Shown: one piece after another, positions 60,266 through 64,000 of the stretch
Layout: each line of letters starts with the position of its first letter
How positions within the stretch are numbered: the stretch's first letter is position 1
Position numbers and translations under genes: made by a program
The notes under the pieces: generated by a model
Told to the model about the DNA's origin: nothing
The model's database searches: none
Seen by the model: the letters and a program-made list of their open reading frames with translations, nothing else
DNA from: Alteribacillus sp041949975
GTDB lineage: Bacteria; Bacillota; Bacilli; Bacillales; Marinococcaceae
Direction of reading: 5' to 3'
Assembly (NCBI RefSeq): GCF_041949975.1
Contig: NZ_JBHFQG010000007.1
Span: 62,001 to 126,000, forward strand
DNA: 64,000 nt

Positions 60266-62785
60266 ATGGCAGAGAATGAATCAAGAGTCACAGAAATAAA
60301 TATTGGCCAGGAGATGCGTACATCTTTTTTGGATTACGCGATGAGTGTCATTGTCAGCCGGGCGCTTCCGGATGTGAGGGACGGCCTTAAACCCGTACAT
60401 CGCCGCATACTGTATGCGATGAATGAGCTTGGTATGACACCAGACAAGCCTTACAGAAAGTCAGCTCGTATTGTCGGTGATGTTATTGGTAAGTACCATC
60501 CGCATGGTGATTCTGCTGTGTATGAAACAATGGTTAGGATGGCACAGGATTTCAGCTACCGAAAAATGTTAGTAGACGGCCACGGAAATTTTGGATCTGT
60601 AGACGGAGATGCTGCAGCAGCAATGCGTTACACTGAAGCAAAAATGTCCAAAATTTCTATGGAAATGGTCCGAGACATTAATAAGGATACAATTGATTAC
60701 CAAGATAACTACGATGGAAATGAGAAAGAACCAATCGTGCTGCCAGCAAGATTTCCAAATTTACTAGTTAATGGGGCAGCGGGAATTGCTGTGGGAATGG
60801 CTACTAATATTCCTCCACATCAGCTTGGAGAGGTAATTGACGGTGTACTAGAGCTGAGTAAAAATCCGGAAATGACAGTGCCTGAATTAATGGAATATAT
60901 TCTAGGTCCTGATTTTCCAACCGGAGCTTTAATTCTTGGACGTTCTGGAATTAAAAAAGCTTATCAAACAGGACGGGGCTCAATTATTATACGTGCTAAT
61001 GCTTATATTGATGAAAACAAAAATGGAAAACAATCAATTATTGTCGATGAATTGCCATATCAAGTCAATAAAGCACGTTTAATAGAAAAAATAGCAGAAC
61101 TGGTAAGAGACAAAAAAATTGAGGGCATTACCGATTTACGCGATGAATCAGACAGAAATGGTATGAGAATCGTTATAGAAGTCCGTAAAGATGCTAACGC
61201 CAACGTACTGCTAAATAATTTATATAAACAAACAGCTCTTCAAACAAGCTTTGGAATTAATATGCTCGCTTTAGTGGACGGCCGGCCGCAAGTACTAAAT
61301 CTTAAAGAATGCTTAAACCATTACCTTGAACATCAAAAAGAGGTAATTAAACGGCGTACTGCATTCGAATTAAGAAAGGCAGAAGCGAGAGCTCATATTC
61401 TAGAAGGATTACGGGTAGCTTTAGATCATTTGGATGAAGTGATCGAGCTGATTCGCGGGTCGGAAACGACGGATATCGCAAGAAACGGGCTGATGGAGAA
61501 ATTTTCTCTTAGCCATGATCAGGCTCAGGCTATTTTAGATATGCGTCTGCAGCGACTAACAGGTTTAGAGAGAGATAAAATTGAACAGGAATACAAAGAC
61601 CTGGTGGAGAGGATTAAAGAACTTAAAGCCATTTTAGACAGTGAAGAACGGGTTCTCGAGATCATTCGAGAAGAACTGGGAGAGTTAAAAGAAAGATTTA
61701 ATGACGAACGCAGAACGGTTATTACAGCAGGCGAAAATCAAATTGAAGACGAAGACTTAATCCCTCGTCAAAATGTAGTCATTACTATTTCCCATCAAGG
61801 TTACTTGAAACGGATGCCTATTGATACCTATCGCAGCCAAAGAAGAGGAGGCCGCGGGATCCAGGGTATGGGCACCAATGACGATGATTTTGTCGAACAC
61901 TTATTTACGACAAGTTCTCACCAGACGATTCTCTTTTTCACAAACAAGGGAAAAGTATACCGGTTAAAAGCCTATGAAATTCCTGAACTAAAACGGACAG
62001 CAAAAGGAATTCCGATTATTAATCTACTTCAAATAGAAAAAGATGAATACATTAGCACGGTAATCCCTATTGAAGAATTTTCGGATGATGCATACCTGTT
62101 CTTTTTAACAAAAAGAGGTATTGCAAAACGAACAGTACTATCAGCCTTTTCAAATATTCGTAAAGGCGGCCTGTTTGCCATTAATGTCCGAGAGAATGAT
62201 GAACTGCATGGGGTCCGTTTAACCCATGGTGATGAAAGCCTGATTATTGGTACCAAATCTGGTATGGCTATTCATTTTAATGAAAAAGATGTAAGGTTCA
62301 TGGGCCGTACTGCCACCGGTGTGAAAGCTATTTCATTAGATCAGGATGATGAAGTCGTTGGAATGGATATCACCTCTGAAGACAAAGATGTGCTCATGGT
62401 TACTAGTAAAGGGTTTGGAAAACGTACACCAATTGAAGAATTTAAAGTCCAAAACCGCGGCGGAAAAGGCCTTAAAGCGTGTAACTTAACAGAACGTAAT
62501 GGAGACCTTGTTTCTATGCGTTGTATTTCAGAGGATTATGATATTATGATTATGACCATTCATGGGGTTTTAATAAGAATGCAAACCCAGGAAATATCTA
62601 GACTGGGCCGCTATGCTCAAGGGGTCAAATTAATCCGCCTTTCTGAAGGAGAAGAAGTTTCTACTGTAGCACCAGTAGAAACACCGGAAGAAGAGTCAGA
62701 TAATGAAACAAACAGCCAAAACGAAAAACTATCAGAAGAAGCTCCGCCTTCTAATTCTAAAGAAGAAACTAATTCTGACGAATAA
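60266..62785 (+). CDS. gyrA: DNA gyrase subunit A
   Basis: 839 residues. N-terminal cleavage domain with the active Tyr122 in AAMRYTEAKM; the quinolone region reads HPHGDSAVYE with Ser83 and Glu87, the susceptible type. The GyrA box SQRRGGRGIQGMG starts the beta-pinwheel at about residue 524. After the pinwheel there is a roughly 32-residue acidic, Asn/Ser-rich tail (ETPEEESDNETNSQNEKLSE and following), much more acidic than in B. subtilis. A terminator follows at once. Confidence 0.97.
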   Translation: MAENESRVTEINIGQEMRTSFLDYAMSVIVSRALPDVRDGLKPVHRRILYAMNELGMTPDKPYRKSARIVGDVIGKYHPHGDSAVYETMVRMAQDFSYRKMLVDGHGNFGSVDGDAAAAMRYTEAKMSKISMEMVRDINKDTIDYQDNYDGNEKEPIVLPARFPNLLVNGAAGIAVGMATNIPPHQLGEVIDGVLELSKNPEMTVPELMEYILGPDFPTGALILGRSGIKKAYQTGRGSIIIRANAYIDENKNGKQSIIVDELPYQVNKARLIEKIAELVRDKKIEGITDLRDESDRNGMRIVIEVRKDANANVLLNNLYKQTALQTSFGINMLALVDGRPQVLNLKECLNHYLEHQKEVIKRRTAFELRKAEARAHILEGLRVALDHLDEVIELIRGSETTDIARNGLMEKFSLSHDQAQAILDMRLQRLTGLERDKIEQEYKDLVERIKELKAILDSEERVLEIIREELGELKERFNDERRTVITAGENQIEDEDLIPRQNVVITISHQGYLKRMPIDTYRSQRRGGRGIQGMGTNDDDFVEHLFTTSSHQTILFFTNKGKVYRLKAYEIPELKRTAKGIPIINLLQIEKDEYISTVIPIEEFSDDAYLFFLTKRGIAKRTVLSAFSNIRKGGLFAINVRENDELHGVRLTHGDESLIIGTKSGMAIHFNEKDVRFMGRTATGVKAISLDQDDEVVGMDITSEDKDVLMVTSKGFGKRTPIEEFKVQNRGGKGLKACNLTERNGDLVSMRCISEDYDIMIMTIHGVLIRMQTQEISRLGRYAQGVKLIRLSEGEEVSTVAPVETPEEESDNETNSQNEKLSEEAPPSNSKEETNSDE

Positions 62786-62789
62786 TATC

Positions 62790-62820
62790 AACCTTCGGCT
62801 TTTATGGCCGGAGGTTTTTT
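62790..62820 (+). terminator. Terminator of gyrA
   Basis: AACCTTCGGC pairs with GCCGGAGGTT (one G-T pair), followed by six Ts. It shows that gyrA ends an operon; no rRNA operon follows within the window. Confidence 0.9.
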
Positions 62821-62989
62821 ATAGGAAAAAAGTTTATAAACCAATAGTCCTTGTTGTATAATGAAAGCATTAAGGAATTATTCAGATGTTCATTTTTTTT
62901 CACTGTTAGAAAAGTCGGCAAGTTTTTTTAAGCTGGTTACCTTTAAAGGGCGATAAACCGAGTGTTTCTTAAAGGGGAAGAGGAAGAAT

Positions 62990-64000
62990 ATGAAGGTACA
63001 AAGCCACCAATTAAAAGAAGGCTGTATACTCGATGTTTACGCAGTCACTTCTCATCCTGTTGTAAGAAAAAAGACTGTGCTAAATGCAGACCACTTAAAA
63101 GTTTTAGAAGTGTTTTTTATACAAGAAGTAAGTATAGAAAAAACTTTAATAGATAGCAGCCCTTTTTATCCGACTGTTCAAGAAGAAGAAGAGCAAGAAA
63201 CTCACACATTTACTATAGATGAACTGAAAACATTTCTAGATCATTACTTAGAAGCGGTGCAATCATATAAGAGGTTATTTCAATCCTGGCTGGTGGAACA
63301 AAAGTAGAAACGGGTGAAGTAAGAAAGCTCTCCTCCCCGCTTGTTAATAAAATGATGGAAGAACCTAATAAAGTGTTAATGCTGCACCACTATAGCACTA
63401 GAGAAAATTATCTATATTCATCATGCAATTGCTACCGGGTTGTTAGCCGTATACTTAGCCAAAAAGCAGCATTTCCCAAAAAAATTATGGCAACGGGCAG
63501 GAGTTGCAGGGCTCTATGTGATGCTGGAATGGCAAGACTTCCAGCATCTATATTAAACAGTAAAGGTCATTTATCAGAAGAAAATTATGTGGAAGTGAAA
63601 AATCACCCTTATTACTCTTATAAAATGTTAAAAGAGACAAAGTCTGTTTCCGATCACGTGCTGAATGCTTCATTACAGCATCATGAAAGAGAAGATGGAA
63701 GCGGGTATCCCTTAGAAGTAAAAGGGGACAAGATACATAAAGTGAGCGTGAGCCGGGTAATTGCGGTTGCTGATGTCTATCACGCGATGACAAGTGAACG
63801 GTATTACAGAAAAAACAATCTTCATATAAAGTTATTGATAAAATGTCAAAAGAGCAATTCGGAAAACTTCACCCTAAAACTGTTCAAATATTTCTATTGG
63901 AACCAAAGTACGTTTAAGTAATGGAGAATCAGGAGAAATCATTTATATTGACAAAAAGTATCCAGCTGCTCGATTGGTACGCTTGCAAGATAAAAATAAA
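62990..64000 (+). pseudogene. HD-GYP domain phosphohydrolase gene with multiple frameshifts (runs off the window)
   Basis: Reading across frames gives a complete HD-GYP protein. MKVQSHQLKEGCILDVYAVT in frame 1 is followed after a frame change near 63288 by GGTKVETGEVRKLSSPL and VLMLHHYSTRENYLY. After an extra T near 63418 comes HHAIATGLLAVYLAKKQHFP. After a lost T near 63515 come CDAGMARLPASILNSKGHLS and LQHHEREDGSGYPLEV. After a change in an A-run near 63813 comes KVIDKMSKEQFGKLHP. After one near 63887 come NISIGTKVRLSNGESGEIIY and IDKKYPAARLVRLQDKNK. The HD pair and HHEREDGSGYP GYP motif are present. Intact family members degrade cyclic di-nucleotides. At least five breaks in 600 bases point to a pseudogene or to poor sequence quality. 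Confidence 0.85.

Noticed and set aside
63352..63921. 189-codon ORF as an intact HD-domain protein
   Set aside because: Its N- and C-terminal parts are out of frame with the HD-GYP homology; it is one piece of the broken gene.
1..64000. CRISPR arrays, prophage, insertion sequences, rRNA genes
   Set aside because: No regular spacer-repeat arrays, no integrase, transposase or phage structural genes and no rRNA sequence found on reading both strands.

Overview
This window is the replication-origin region of a low-GC, endospore-forming member of the Bacillaceae. The evidence is the block rpmH–dnaA–dnaN–yaaA–recF–remB–gyrB–gyrA, the left-arm order rnpA–yidC–jag–mnmE–mnmG–rsmG–noc–parA–parB–yyaC, the walRKHIJ-htrC cluster, sporulation genes (gerQ, yyaC), CtsR-type and TnrA/GlnR-type operators, and CCA-encoding tRNAs. 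Acidic surface proteins and tails (WalH, WalI, GyrA) would suit a moderately halophilic or alkaliphilic species, but the genus cannot be fixed from this sequence.

Layout. 1–8.4 kb holds pta (partial), a degenerate Old-Yellow-Enzyme-like gene, an enoyl-CoA hydratase, hemQ, gerQ, CtsR-controlled clpE, a small membrane protein and the C55-P transporter popT. 8.4–13.3 kb holds a dispersed repeat, two ywd-type genes and a leftward operon amtB – DUF294 nucleotidyltransferase – DEDDh exonuclease – MerR (GlnR/TnrA) regulator behind a perfect TnrA-type box. 13.4–16.3 kb has a second repeat type, an intact alpha-glucosidase, and the wreck of a maltose-phosphate operon (truncated PTS EIIC joined by deletion to a broken mapP). 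16.4–21.9 kb holds accessory and housekeeping genes (AbrB-like transporter, aldo/keto reductase, ung, IMPase, DedA, rlmH). 21.9–22.6 kb has a cluster of DnaA boxes, a tiny CxxH/CxxC gene and a second, larger copy of the first repeat. 22.7–29.7 kb is htrC–walJIHKR. 30.0–30.6 kb is a four-tRNA operon (Lys, Glu, Asp, Phe). 30.8–38.8 kb holds purA, the replicative helicase, rplI, gdpP, yybS, a previously unlisted 47-residue ORF, and rpsR–ssb–rpsF. 39–46.8 kb holds ychF, DUF951, a YkvI-like transporter, yyaC, a DUF554 pseudogene, parB, parA, noc and rsmG. 47–52.9 kb holds mnmG, mnmE, jag, yidC, rnpA and rpmH. The bipartite oriC flanks dnaA (53.07–53.34 kb and 54.94–55.06 kb). 55–64 kb is the rightward replication operon, ending in an HD-GYP gene with at least five frame breaks.

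How it fits together. Nearly all genes from 8.7 to 52.9 kb run leftward and those from 53.6 kb run rightward, so transcription leads away from oriC on both arms. Origin licensing (DnaA boxes, DnaA-trio), segregation (ParA/ParB with three parS sites left of oriC) and division control (Noc, WalKR) lie within about 55 kb. Three pseudogene loci (mapP/EIIC, DUF554, HD-GYP) show recent gene decay. Many starts are non-ATG (dnaA, rnpA, purA, recF, gyrB and yybS at TTG; hemQ, walI, jag, yidC and pta at GTG) and were set by Shine-Dalgarno position and family N-termini.
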